From assembly GCA_020025755.1 (NCBI GenBank), contig JAHHRO010000019.1:1-41663 (forward strand): 41,663 nucleotides of DNA, read 5' to 3'. Below, one piece after another: positions 23,192-32,175 of the stretch. A program made the position numbers and the translations under genes. Source of the stretch: Butyricicoccus sp. (GTDB lineage Bacteria; Bacillota; Clostridia; Oscillospirales; Butyricicoccaceae). The stretch's first letter is position 1, and every line of letters begins with the position of its first letter. The notes beneath the pieces were generated by a model, which made no database searches, was not told where the DNA came from, and saw only the letters and a program-made list of their open reading frames with translations.

Positions 23192-23846
23192 AGGTTTTTC
23201 CAGCCTTTCGAAATGCGCAGGTTTCAAACATCGAACAGTAGGCACAGCCCCGAAAACGCTTGGTTTGCGGCGTGTCTGCAATGCCAATGAGTGCCGTTAC
23301 GGACTTGCGCGGCGTTAAAATATGTGTACTGGTCACAGTAAGACCAATTTTACGCGGTGCATCCACCGTCTGAATAAATTCATGCTGCAGCTCGATCGAC
23401 AGATCGCCATATCCCGGACTGAAGCGATCGGTCAAATGGACATCCGCACCGATCCCTGTTTTGATTTCCTGCTCTGCCAGATCGCATACCGCTTCGATCG
23501 CCGCCGAACCGCAGCAGTCCAGCACGATCGCGCGGGACAGATCACGCACCTCGGCGCGGCGGATGGCAAGTTCCAACCCATTTCCCAGTGTTGCCGCAAG
23601 AAAAACGACCCGCTCGCAGGCGGTCAGCATCGCCCGGATATCCTGTCCGGCAAAGGCAATATGTGGCGTTTCCGTTTGCCGCTCGATCGGAAAAATGCGA
23701 TAGGTATAGCGCGGCTGCACCACACGCAGCGTCTCCGCAATGCAGCCGTCGATCATCGCATCGACCTCCGGTGGGATCTCACTGCCCGTCCACCGCAGAT
23801 ATTGCAGAACTTCTTTCCGGTTAAATCCACTTAGTTTCAGATCCAT
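23178..23846 (-). CDS. Stand-alone methionine synthase activation protein
   Basis: A 222-residue protein matching the B12-dependent methionine synthase activation domain, which binds SAM and helps re-methylate oxidised cobalamin. The signature RFSPGYGDLSIELQ lies near 140-153, TPRKSVTALIGIA near 180-192, and a cysteine tail (GCAYCSMFETCAFRKAGKTC) ends it; the four cysteines may bind a metal or cluster. It overlaps the metH start by 14 bases. In E. coli the domain is fused to MetH, whereas Thermotoga and many Clostridia keep it separate. Confidence 0.88.
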   Translation of the reverse strand: MDLKLSGFNRKEVLQYLRWTGSEIPPEVDAMIDGCIAETLRVVQPRYTYRIFPIERQTETPHIAFAGQDIRAMLTACERVVFLAATLGNGLELAIRRAEVRDLSRAIVLDCCGSAAIEAVCDLAEQEIKTGIGADVHLTDRFSPGYGDLSIELQHEFIQTVDAPRKIGLTVTSTHILTPRKSVTALIGIADTPQTKRFRGCAYCSMFETCAFRKAGKTCGRE

Positions 23847-23885
23847 CTGGTTTCCTCACACAAGAACTTTGCCCTTGCGTCTCTT

Positions 23886-24671
23886 TCAATCGATTTCAAA
23901 AAAGCGTTTTCCATTTTCCATGGTGATGCGTGCCGCTTCTTCTGGTGTGATGCCCTTGATTTCTGCGATCGTCTCCGCCATACGGTATACATACAGCGAA
24001 GAATTTCGCTTGCCGCGATAGGGTTCGGGTGCCATATAGGGTGCATCCGTTTCGATCATCAGGCGATCCATCGGGATCACCTCGACCGCCTCTCTCGCCT
24101 TCCTGCTGTTCTTAAAGGTGATGACACCGGTAAAGGAGATCATACACCCCAGCTCCAGCAGCTGTTTTGCAAACTCCGCCGAGCCGGAATAGCAATGGAA
24201 CACACATTTCACATCAGGATACTGCTCCACGATGGTCAGGCTGTCCAGATGTGCCTCACGGTCGTGAATGATGACCGGAAGACCGAGACGCTTCGCCATG
24301 CGCATCTGCATACGAAATACCTCCTGCTGGCGTTTGCGCGCGGCAGGTTCCTTGCACCAATAGTAATCCAGTCCGATCTCACCAATTGCCTTCACGCGCG
24401 GATCCTTTGCCATTGCCTCGATTTCAGACAGATGATCTGCAAGCTGCTCATCGGTCAAGCCCTCTATATTCTCAGGGTGATATCCCACCGCCGCATACAT
24501 CCATGGATACCGATTTGCATAGCTGACCGCCTTGCGGCTCGTCTCCAAATCACAGCCCGGATTCAGGATCAGTTCCACCCCCTGCTCCGGCATACCCGAA
24601 AGAAGCGTGTCTCGATCCGCATCAAATTGTTCCGCATCATAATGTGCATGTGTATCAAATACCGTTAACAA
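23886..24671 (-). CDS. TatD family metal-dependent nuclease
   Basis: A 261-residue TIM-barrel hydrolase. Metal ligands are visible in DTHAHYD near the start, GEIGLDYYW (glutamate), VIIHDREA and CVFHCYSG (histidines) and ETDAPYMAP (aspartate). TatD proteins are 3' exonucleases or deoxyribonucleases. TTG at 24671 is chosen: GGGAGG lies 6 bases upstream and the family starts near LTVFDTHAH. A longer frame to 24698 exists but covers the ribosome binding site. In many Firmicutes tatD lies after metG, as here; a hairpin lies between them. Confidence 0.9.
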   Translation of the reverse strand: MLTVFDTHAHYDAEQFDADRDTLLSGMPEQGVELILNPGCDLETSRKAVSYANRYPWMYAAVGYHPENIEGLTDEQLADHLSEIEAMAKDPRVKAIGEIGLDYYWCKEPAARKRQQEVFRMQMRMAKRLGLPVIIHDREAHLDSLTIVEQYPDVKCVFHCYSGSAEFAKQLLELGCMISFTGVITFKNSRKAREAVEVIPMDRLMIETDAPYMAPEPYRGKRNSSLYVYRMAETIAEIKGITPEEAARITMENGKRFFEID

Positions 24672-24725
24672 GCTTTTCCTCCCGTTCAAACACTTCAAGT
24701 CTTGATTGCTCTCTATGGGTCAAGA

Positions 24726-24756
24726 AAAGGGCGCAGGAATCTCCCTCGCGCCCTTT
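24726..24756 (-). terminator. Hairpin after metG
   Basis: AAAGGGCGC (24726-24734) pairs with GCGCCCTTT (24748-24756), with further AGG/CCT pairing inside, followed on the minus strand by TTTTCTTG. It lies 32 bases past the metG stop. Confidence 0.8.
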
Positions 24757-24787
24757 CCACATGATCCATCATTTCAGCAAGCTGTCC

Positions 24788-26779
24788 TCAGCACAGCTTT
24801 GCGCCAGCCGGTACGGCGTCATCCAGCATCACCAGATGCAGTTCCTCGCCACCGTCTGCAAGTTCTCTGACAGCAGACAGGATCATACCGTTGGACTCCT
24901 GCCCCATCATCTTACGCGGCGGCAGATTGGTGCAGGCAACCAGTGTCTTGCCGACCAGATCCTCTGCCTGATAGTGCTTTGCAATGCCTGACAGGATCTG
25001 ACGGGTGGTCTCTGTGCCGTCGTTCAGCTGGAACTTCAGCAGCTTTTCGCTCTTGGGCACATTCTCACAAGCCAGAACCTTGCACACGGTCATTTCCACC
25101 TTGGCAAATTCATCGATCGTGATGCAGCCCTCCGGGATCTCGACCTTCTTTGCCTTCTTCTCTTCCTTCTTGGCTGCCTTTTCCTGCTTCTTCTCGCTCT
25201 TTGCCGGCTTTTCTTGTGCGCCGATGATCTCTTCCATCTTCTTTGCGATATCAATTCTGCCAAACAGGATCTCAGCCTGTCCAACCGTTCCGCCGACCGG
25301 CATACCGCCAAAGGAAGACAGGGACGCAATACCGGTATCTTCTACGCCCAGCTGGCGGAAGATCTTATCTGCGGTCTCCGGCAGATACGGCTTCAGCATG
25401 GTTGCGGCAAAACGGATGGACTCGAGCAGATTGTACAGCACGGTACCCAGACGCGCCTGCTTGCTTTCATCCTTTGCCAGTGCCCACGGCATGGTCTCAT
25501 CGATATACTTATTGGAGCGGCGCAGCAGCGCAAAGATCTCGTCGATGGCATCTGCCACATGCAGCCCGTCCATCTTTGCCTCTACGCGTGCCGGCAGTGC
25601 CAATGCCATTGCCTTCAGTTCTTCATCGACCGGTTCGGCTTCGCACGGCTCCATGATCTTGCCCTCAAAGTATTTGTGATCCATTGCAATGGTGCGGTTG
25701 ACCAGATTGCCGAGCACATTTGCAAGTTCTGCATTGATGTGCTCCATCATCATCTCATAGGTCAGGACACCGTCATTTGCAAACGGGATCTCATGCAGGA
25801 CGTAGTAGCGCACGGCATCCACGCCAAAATGCTTCACGAGATCATCTGCATAGATCACATTGCCTGCGGATTTGGACATCTTGCCGTCACCCACCAAAAG
25901 CCACGGATGACCAAATACCTGCTTGGGCAGCTCCTCACCAAGTGCCATAAGGAAGATCGGCCAGTAAATGGTGTGGAAACGGATGATATCCTTTCCGATC
26001 AGGTGAACGTCTGCGGGCCAGAACTTCTTATAGTGTGCATCATGGTTGCCATCCGGATCATATCCACAGAACGTGATATAGTTTGTGAGTGCGTCCAGCC
26101 ATACATACACGACATGTTTGTCATCAAATGTGACCGGAACACCCCAGTTGAAGGAGGTTCTGGAAACACAGAGGTCCTGAAGCCCCGGCTTCAGGAAATT
26201 ATTTACCATTTCGTTTTTGCGAGATTCCGGCTGGATAAAGTCCGGATGACTTTCGATATGCGCCATGAGGCGATCGGCATACTTGCTCATACGGAAGAAG
26301 TATGCTTCTTCCTCGGCGTCTGCAACCGGTCTGCCGCAATCCGGACACTTCCCGTCCACGAGCTGGCTTTCTGTCCAGAAGGATTCGCAAGGTGTACAAT
26401 ACTTGCCCTTATAGGAACCCTTATAGATATCGCCCTGATCGTAGAGTTTTTTGAAGATCTTCTGCACCTTTTCCACATGCATGGGGTCTGTGGTGCGCAC
26501 AAAACGATCATAGGTCGTATTCATCAGATCCCAGATGGTCTTGATCTGGTCTGCTACATTGTCTACATACTGCTGCGGCGTAACGCCTGCTGCTTCCGCC
26601 TTATCCTGGATCTTCTGACCATGCTCATCTGTACCGGTCTGGAAGTAAACCTCATAGCCAGTCATGCGCTTATAGCGTGCGATCGCATCCGCAAGAACGA
26701 TCTCATATGTGTTGCCGATATGAGGCTTTGCCGAGGTATAAGCAATGGCTGTAGAGATGTAATATGGTTTTTTCTCCAT
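24788..26779 (-). CDS. metG: Methionyl-tRNA synthetase
   Basis: A 663-residue class I aminoacyl-tRNA synthetase charging tRNA-Met. The HIGN motif is at 20-23 and KMSKS at 300-304. The zinc knob uses C128, C131, C145 and C148. After the anticodon-binding helices a lysine-rich linker (EKKQEKAAKKEEKKAKK, about 530-550) leads to a C-terminal tRNA-binding OB domain (EFAKVEMTVCKVLACENVP), as in many Firmicutes. ATG at 26779 follows AGGAGG. A strong promoter lies at 26819-26847, leaving a leader too short for a T-box. Confidence 0.97.
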   Translation of the reverse strand: MEKKPYYISTAIAYTSAKPHIGNTYEIVLADAIARYKRMTGYEVYFQTGTDEHGQKIQDKAEAAGVTPQQYVDNVADQIKTIWDLMNTTYDRFVRTTDPMHVEKVQKIFKKLYDQGDIYKGSYKGKYCTPCESFWTESQLVDGKCPDCGRPVADAEEEAYFFRMSKYADRLMAHIESHPDFIQPESRKNEMVNNFLKPGLQDLCVSRTSFNWGVPVTFDDKHVVYVWLDALTNYITFCGYDPDGNHDAHYKKFWPADVHLIGKDIIRFHTIYWPIFLMALGEELPKQVFGHPWLLVGDGKMSKSAGNVIYADDLVKHFGVDAVRYYVLHEIPFANDGVLTYEMMMEHINAELANVLGNLVNRTIAMDHKYFEGKIMEPCEAEPVDEELKAMALALPARVEAKMDGLHVADAIDEIFALLRRSNKYIDETMPWALAKDESKQARLGTVLYNLLESIRFAATMLKPYLPETADKIFRQLGVEDTGIASLSSFGGMPVGGTVGQAEILFGRIDIAKKMEEIIGAQEKPAKSEKKQEKAAKKEEKKAKKVEIPEGCITIDEFAKVEMTVCKVLACENVPKSEKLLKFQLNDGTETTRQILSGIAKHYQAEDLVGKTLVACTNLPPRKMMGQESNGMILSAVRELADGGEELHLVMLDDAVPAGAKLC

Positions 26780-26818
26780 CTTTTCTCATTCCTCCTGTAC
26801 TTGTTCAATCTATCTTAT

Positions 26819-26847
26819 ATCATAACGGAATTTTGATATGTAATCAA
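26819..26847 (-). promoter_or_regulatory. Promoter of metG
   Basis: On the minus strand TTGATT (26842-26847) and TATGAT (26819-26824) are 17 bases apart, about 40 bases before the ATG. Confidence 0.8.
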
Positions 26848-26872
26848 TATATTTTTATCCAAATACAGAAAA

Positions 26873-26910
26873 AATACCCGTCTGCTGCAAGATAAAGCAA
26901 AACGGGTATT
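26873..26910 (-). terminator. Terminator of the DUF975 gene
   Basis: AATACCCGT (26873-26881) and ACGGGTATT (26902-26910) pair, and on the minus strand the stem is followed by TTTTTTCTG, a clear T-run. Confidence 0.85.
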
Positions 26911-26915
26911 GGGAT

Positions 26916-27701
26916 TTATTGGATATTGTCTTCCTTTGGCGGAGAGGCATCTCCCTGCTCCACGGTTTGAAAGTAAATCAGGAACGCAGACAGGAGATAG
27001 CCCCAGTAAAAGAGCATACCAATGCCCATCGTCCAAACGCCGAACAGCTCCCAGCCGAGGAAACTCACCAGAAAGACGATCATGGCCTTCCAGTGTCCTC
27101 TGAGCGTGCGCACGGACTGTCTGGTCGCCTGCCATGCCCCAAGGTTCGGGTCACGCATCATGAGCGGATATGCCCCCAGATAGCAAAGTACGCGCGCCGT
27201 AAACGGGATGCTGATGATGGTATAAAGTCCCACCGCCTGACTGACCATCTGAAAAAAGAATTCCGGCTGCCCTGCCGCCTGTGGGTTCTGGCTCACCACC
27301 ATATAAATATATGCCGTTGTAACGCCGAACGGAATGGAGAGCCAAAGCACCGTACGCACAAAGATGCAGATTCCCAGACGCATACTCCGCAAGTACAGGG
27401 AGATGCTGGTGAGCGTGTCAAACGCACACAGGATCGAAGCATTGCCCACCAGAAGCAGCTCACTCAGAAATGCCATCACACCATATAAGAGCGGCAGTAC
27501 GAGGAGCAGGATGCTGCCCAGATACAAAACCATGGGCAGGAGCACCTTTCCTGTTGTGAGTAAATAATTGTTGACGAGGCTGGTCGTCAGCATAAGCGGA
27601 AGCATACAGACGAGTACCGCCCCCATGACCTGCATGAGATTACGCATCACACACTGTTTCGCAATCAGCTTGGCTCGTCTGCGCAGATTAGTTGATTCCA
27701 A
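26916..27701 (-). CDS. DUF975-like integral membrane protein
   Basis: A 261-residue protein with about six hydrophobic helices. The start NLRRRAKLIAKQCVMRNLMQ and the segment AWQATRQSVRTLRGHWKAMIV between the last helices fit the DUF975 family of unknown function. The C-terminus is short and acidic. It lies 18 bases downstream of the VanW gene's neighbour position on the same strand (VanW stop is at 27720, this gene ends before metG), so it is likely co-transcribed with the VanW gene. Function is unknown. Confidence 0.75.
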   Translation of the reverse strand: MESTNLRRRAKLIAKQCVMRNLMQVMGAVLVCMLPLMLTTSLVNNYLLTTGKVLLPMVLYLGSILLLVLPLLYGVMAFLSELLLVGNASILCAFDTLTSISLYLRSMRLGICIFVRTVLWLSIPFGVTTAYIYMVVSQNPQAAGQPEFFFQMVSQAVGLYTIISIPFTARVLCYLGAYPLMMRDPNLGAWQATRQSVRTLRGHWKAMIVFLVSFLGWELFGVWTMGIGMLFYWGYLLSAFLIYFQTVEQGDASPPKEDNIQ

Positions 27702-27719
27702 ATTTTACTTCTCCTTTTC

Positions 27720-29741
27720 TCAGGACGCTTGCCCTTCCGGATCGCTTGGCACATTCGGTGTCACCGTCTCCTGCTGTGGGGCAGCAGTGGGCTGCTCCGT
27801 CGTGCCGCCTGTGCCTGTGGCTGGATCGGCTGGTGTGCCGGTCTGCTCCTGAGTGCCACTGGTATGCTCCTGAGTGCCGCCGGTTGGCTCCTTTGGCTGT
27901 TCCGGTTCTGTGGCTGGTACCTTCTGATCCGGCCCAACCAGAACGACCTTGTCACGCTTGCGATAACTGGAATGGTTTGCGACCTCTTTTTTGGTCTCCC
28001 CATTTTCTGTTACATACTTATATGTAACCGTCTTATATCCTGTGGTCGCGGTCTGATCGACCTTTTTTGTGCCGGGCTTGAGGGAAGCATCCTTCTTTTC
28101 CACCGTTGTCGGGTCCAAGGTCTCCAGCACCTCAGTCTCCAGCTTCACTGTCTTATCGCTTGTCTTGGTACCGTAGATGGTGGTCTTCATCTCGCCGCCT
28201 TCCCGTACTGCCATGATCTTGATGGGGTAAGGGGTATTGTTTTTGAACTTGAAGTCCAAACTGCCATAGCTTACGGTCGCATCCTGACCAAGTGGGGTAT
28301 ATGCCACCGTCATGGAATGGTTGGTTCGCTCTGTCACCTGCAGATCGGCACGCAGGACTGCCATATACAGCGTAGAAGATGGCTGGCAGACACCGCCGCC
28401 CACATCATCGATCAGCTTGCCATTGGCGTATGCACCAGCCGACTTAAAGCCGCGCTCTGTGGTGCGCGGCCCCACGATCCCATTATAAGAAAATTCCTCT
28501 CCCGGATTGAGGATGGTCTCGTTCATATATTTTGCCGCCAGCGTTACATTGCTTGTGCGATCTCGATTGCCTGTATTCAGATTGGTAGAGGCCGTGCCAA
28601 GCACATCACGGAACAGTGCACGGTCGAGCACTTCCTTGGTCACAGCCGCCGGTGTCACACTGACCGGAATGGTATACTGCGGTGCGCTGCCGTCCCCAAT
28701 GATGATCTGTGCCTGTGCCGCGTCCATGACGATACCATTCTGCTCAGGAATAATCGTTTTGCCGTCGGTCTTATCCACGATCGCATTGGCAGGCTGACGA
28801 TCCACCTTCTGCTTGAGTTCTGCCACATTAAGCGGCTGCGGCTCAGTCAGTTCAGTTTTTACCTCATAGGTCGTAAAGTCCATTGTCTTGATCTTGTTGA
28901 GGATATCATCCTGTACTTTTTCACGATCAAAGCTGACCCCCGGCTTGGGCATAGTCAAAATGAGATCGGTTCCATTGAGTTCCCAAGTTTCCGGACTGGG
29001 CTCAGTGACCGCCTGTGCCGTAATGGCATCGAGTTCGGCTTTGAGGCTTTCCTGATCGAGCTTCATGACGAGCTTTGCTTCCTGCTCCTGAAACAATCCG
29101 CCAACCGCCTGAGACACGCGCTCCACCATGCCGCCCTTGTGTCCCACATCAAATGCCGCCTGCGCGCTTTCCAGCGGATCTACCCCGTCTGTCACCTCGC
29201 TGATCTTAAGATCATACTGCTTATCATAGATCTTGACAGGGATCATTCCATTCTCGACGAGCGGTCCGGCTTCCGCTTCGATCTTATTGGCTGCCTGTGC
29301 AAGGCTCAGACCACCCACATCCACCGTACCTGCTCGAACGCCGCGGAAAATGGTATTGGTCATATATGTATAGCCCAGCGCACTTCCGGCTCCGGCACAG
29401 CCCAAGACCAGCACGGTGCACAGTGCGATCAAACCTGCCTTGCCCCTTTTTTCCGGCTTCCTCTTCGGCGGCTTGGGATCCCCTGTCGATGCAGCCTTCT
29501 TCTGTCTGGCAGGCTTTGCCTCAGGCTGCGTCTTTTTTCTCGCGCCAGCAGCTGCTGAAGCCTGTGCCGCCTGTTGCTGCTGTGCATCCTGCCGGTTCGC
29601 CGGTCTCCACACCAGATCGCCGCTTGCATCCGTCATTGCACGGGTGCGGGGCTTGGGTGTGTCCTCCTGCTCCATCGCTGCGTATTCATTCAAAATATCG
29701 TCAACAGAGAGGTCCTTCTTCTGTCTATCCATTCTATTCAT
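27720..29741 (-). CDS. VanW/G5-domain cell-wall protein, membrane-anchored
   Basis: A protein of about 670 residues. A cytoplasmic, lysine-rich N-terminus (about 1-100) precedes one membrane helix (GLIALCTVLVLGCAGAGSAL). Outside are peptidoglycan-binding-like repeats, then the VanW domain (NVTLAAKYMNETILNPGEEF, GGGVCQPSSTLYMAVLRADL, ERTNHSMTVAYTPLG), a G5-like domain (TGYKTVTYKYVTENGETKKE) and a long P/T/E/Q-rich tail. The cysteine of GGGVCQPSS is the conserved one of this family, resembling L,D-transpeptidase-like catalytic cysteines. The start is unclear: TTG 29756, ATG 29741 or ATG 29732; GGGGGA precedes them. It is probably active at the cell wall. Confidence 0.88.
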   Translation of the reverse strand: MNRMDRQKKDLSVDDILNEYAAMEQEDTPKPRTRAMTDASGDLVWRPANRQDAQQQQAAQASAAAGARKKTQPEAKPARQKKAASTGDPKPPKRKPEKRGKAGLIALCTVLVLGCAGAGSALGYTYMTNTIFRGVRAGTVDVGGLSLAQAANKIEAEAGPLVENGMIPVKIYDKQYDLKISEVTDGVDPLESAQAAFDVGHKGGMVERVSQAVGGLFQEQEAKLVMKLDQESLKAELDAITAQAVTEPSPETWELNGTDLILTMPKPGVSFDREKVQDDILNKIKTMDFTTYEVKTELTEPQPLNVAELKQKVDRQPANAIVDKTDGKTIIPEQNGIVMDAAQAQIIIGDGSAPQYTIPVSVTPAAVTKEVLDRALFRDVLGTASTNLNTGNRDRTSNVTLAAKYMNETILNPGEEFSYNGIVGPRTTERGFKSAGAYANGKLIDDVGGGVCQPSSTLYMAVLRADLQVTERTNHSMTVAYTPLGQDATVSYGSLDFKFKNNTPYPIKIMAVREGGEMKTTIYGTKTSDKTVKLETEVLETLDPTTVEKKDASLKPGTKKVDQTATTGYKTVTYKYVTENGETKKEVANHSSYRKRDKVVLVGPDQKVPATEPEQPKEPTGGTQEHTSGTQEQTGTPADPATGTGGTTEQPTAAPQQETVTPNVPSDPEGQAS

Positions 29742-29756
29742 CTGTCCCCCATTCAA

Positions 29757-30165
29757 GTTTATATTGCATTGATGCAGATATTTTTATTGTATTCGATGTG
29801 CAGCACAATTACAACAGCACACCTGTATTCTCCACACAAATCGATTTCGACGGATTATACCATGCATTCTGTTCAAAAGGCTGCACGCGTCTGCCTGTGG
29901 CGGATGTCATACTTTCACACCCGAGCGGCGGCTCCATTGTTCATCTGATGGAGAGGGTGTATGGGATCCATAAAGGGCTTACTGAATCAGAAAATACCCC
30001 AATGGGGTATTTTCCAGTCAGACTGTGACCGACTTGTTCGGTCACGCCATAAACAGCCGTGCTTTCGGGAGCAAACCGCAAATATGGGGATCTCAAAAAA
30101 GGGATCTGCATGTGTATCCTCCCAAAAAAGGGACGCATGCGCATCCCCCAAAGTGTTTTTCCGCA
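29757..30165. other. Intergenic region with hairpins, promoter and no clear gene
   Basis: About 400 bases between ychF and the VanW gene. A minus-strand extended -10 (ATGGTATAAT, with TATAAT complement at 29855-29860) probably drives the VanW gene. Two hairpins lie at 29991-30013 (11-bp arms, AAAATACCCCA) and 30025-30045 (GTGACCGA arms), with TCAGACTGT between, a sequence shared with repeat copy B. Terminators of ychF occupy 30101-30147. One plus-strand frame ending at 30028 looks codon-like but has no start signal. Confidence 0.5.
30101..30147 (-). terminator. Two tandem terminators after ychF
   Basis: Reading the minus strand, GGGATGCGCATGCGTCCC (30147-30130) folds and is followed by TTTTTT; then a GGGA...TCCC stem (30123-30101) is again followed by TTTTTT. 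Both units share the pattern CAAAAAAGGGA...CATCC on the plus strand, so they look like a duplication. Confidence 0.75.
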
Positions 30166-31269
30166 TTATACATTGAAGCGGAACAAAACAACGTCTCCGT
30201 CCTGCATGATGTATTCCTTGCCCTCGGAGCGAACCAGACCTTTTTCTCTTGCCGCCGGCAGGGATCCGCACTGCATGAGATCATCATAGGATACGACCTC
30301 TGCGCGAATAAACCCACGCTCAAAGTCGGTATGGATCTTTCCGGCAGCCTGCGGTGCTTTGGTACCCTTTTCGATGGTCCATGCGCGTACTTCCTGCTCG
30401 CCTGCGGTCAGATAACTCATAAGCCCCAGAAGATCATAGCATACGCGGATCAGGCGATCCAGTCCGGATTCCTCCAATCCCAGATCGGACAGGAACATTT
30501 CCTTTTCCTCCGGCTCCAGACTTGTGATGTCCTCCTCCAGCTTTGCGCAGATCGGAAGCACCATTGCCCCTTCTTCGTCCGCGATCTTCTGAACGGCACT
30601 GAGACGTGCATTTTCTGCCTTGTCGCCTGTAAAGCCAGCCTCATCCATATTTGCCGCATAGATAACCTTCTTTGCGGTCAGCAGATCGGACTCGCCCAGC
30701 ACGCGGCGTACTTCGTCATCGTCTGTAAAGCCGGGGAAAGTGCGCGCAGTCTTGCCTTCCTCCAGATGCGCCTTGAGTTCCTCGAGGATCTGCACATCCG
30801 CAGCGAGCTTCTTATCTGCCTTTGCAGCCTTGCGCACGCGATCGAGGCGGCGATCGATATGCTCGATATCAGACAGCACCAGTTCCAGATTGATGGTCTC
30901 GATATCACGGGAAGGATCGACTGAACCATCTACATGTACGATATTTTCATTTTCAAAGCAGCGCACGACATGAACGATCGCATCGACCTCGCGGATATGG
31001 GACAGGAACTTATTGCCCAGACCCTCACCCTTGGATGCGCCGCGCACCAGACCTGCAATGTCTACGAACTCGACCACAGCAGGCGTCGTCTTTTTTGCAT
31101 GATAGAGATCGGTCAGCGGCTGCAAACGATGATCCGGAACGGCAACCATGCCCACATTCGGGTCGATGGTACAGAACGGATAGTTCGCGCTCTCTGCGCC
31201 TGCGTTGGTAATGGCGTTAAATAGGGTCGATTTTCCGACATTCGGCAGACCCACAATGCCTAACTTCAT
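30166..31269 (-). CDS. ychF: Redox-regulated ATPase/GTPase YchF (OLA1 family)
   Basis: A 367-residue ribosome-associated P-loop NTPase of the Obg family. The P-loop GLPNVGKS is at 7-14, the G3 motif DIAGL near 69-73, and the nucleotide base motif reads NMDE, the variant that favours ATP over GTP. A coiled insertion and a C-terminal TGS-type domain (FERGFIRAEVVSYDDL) complete it. ATG 31269 is chosen because GGAGGAAG precedes it and MKLGIVGLPNVGKST is the family start; the longer frame to 31335 is not coding. Confidence 0.96.
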   Translation of the reverse strand: MKLGIVGLPNVGKSTLFNAITNAGAESANYPFCTIDPNVGMVAVPDHRLQPLTDLYHAKKTTPAVVEFVDIAGLVRGASKGEGLGNKFLSHIREVDAIVHVVRCFENENIVHVDGSVDPSRDIETINLELVLSDIEHIDRRLDRVRKAAKADKKLAADVQILEELKAHLEEGKTARTFPGFTDDDEVRRVLGESDLLTAKKVIYAANMDEAGFTGDKAENARLSAVQKIADEEGAMVLPICAKLEEDITSLEPEEKEMFLSDLGLEESGLDRLIRVCYDLLGLMSYLTAGEQEVRAWTIEKGTKAPQAAGKIHTDFERGFIRAEVVSYDDLMQCGSLPAAREKGLVRSEGKEYIMQDGDVVLFRFNV

Positions 31270-31367
31270 AAATATCTTCCTCCGAAAACGATTTTCATCT
31301 AAAAGGATTATAGCAGGATTCGTTATAAAATGCAATGATATTCACGCAATGTACAAGGTTTTCCCAC

Positions 31368-32153
31368 TTATGCAGCAGGAACGAACACCGTATAGCCTGT
31401 TTTCACCAGCAAAATGCCCAATACCACAAAAATCAGCACGCGAACGACCTTTGCGCCTCCCTTGAGTGCCATATGCGCGCCCACCTGATAACCGAGGACC
31501 GCACACAGCATGGCTGGGATGCCGACGGAAAACAGCACCTGCCCATGCAGGATATAGACCACAAGCGCGGAGATATTGGACGCAAAATTCACAACTTTCG
31601 CACTGCCCGATGCCAGCAGCATGGGAAAATGCAAAACCGAGCAGAACGCCAAAATCAGAAACGTTCCCGTACCCGGCCCGATGAGTCCATCATAGCCGCC
31701 GATCAAAAGCCCGATCAGGAAGGTCTGCACGGCTGCTCTGCCTGTGAAGCTGAAATCTTCCCGTTCATCGTCTGCCCCCAAGTCTCGACGCACCATCATA
31801 AAGACCGCAATGCATGGAAGCACCACGAGCAGCATGCGATTGAGCCACACCGCGGGGATAAAGAGCTGGATCTGTGCTCCGATGGGAGAGCCAATGAGCG
31901 CACCAGCCGCCGCGATCAAACTGACTTTCAAATGCACCTTGCCTGAGCGCAGGAAGCGCACAAGCGATGTCAACGTGCCAAAACCCGCTGCAAATTTATT
32001 GGTCGCCGCCGCGATATGCGGCGGCAGCACCATCATATAGGCAGGCAGGGAGATCAGCCCCCCACCGCCTGCGATCGAATCCACAACCGCACCCAAAAAC
32101 ACCAGCGGCAGAACCACCAGCAAAATCTGTCCATATTGTCCTGAAAATTCCAT
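31368..32153 (-). CDS. TSUP family transporter (TauE/SafE), full length
   Basis: A 261-residue membrane protein with about eight helices and the duplicated TSUP signature: VVDSIAGGGGLISLPAYM in the first half and GGYDGLIGPGTGTFLIL in the second. TSUP proteins carry sulfur compounds or organic anions such as sulfite or sulfoacetate. ATG at 32153 (MEFSGQYGQ) follows GGGGGA closely. It ends 22 bases before... its upstream neighbour at 32176 is on the same strand, so they may form a pair. Substrate unknown. Confidence 0.85.
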   Translation of the reverse strand: MEFSGQYGQILLVVLPLVFLGAVVDSIAGGGGLISLPAYMMVLPPHIAAATNKFAAGFGTLTSLVRFLRSGKVHLKVSLIAAAGALIGSPIGAQIQLFIPAVWLNRMLLVVLPCIAVFMMVRRDLGADDEREDFSFTGRAAVQTFLIGLLIGGYDGLIGPGTGTFLILAFCSVLHFPMLLASGSAKVVNFASNISALVVYILHGQVLFSVGIPAMLCAVLGYQVGAHMALKGGAKVVRVLIFVVLGILLVKTGYTVFVPAA

Positions 32154-32175
32154 TCTGTCCCCCACATATCCTGAT

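Noticed and set aside
25214..26836. A 540-residue open frame on the plus strand opposite metG, with similar long frames opposite secA and the VanW gene
   Set aside because: They are antisense shadows of certain genes, without ribosome binding sites, and their proteins are rich in H, C and I with no family pattern.
29766..30028. A plus-strand frame ending GYFPVRL before 30028 that has gene-like codons
   Set aside because: It has no start codon with a ribosome binding site, overlaps the probable VanW promoter and runs through a hairpin. It may be a remnant; I could not place it in a family.
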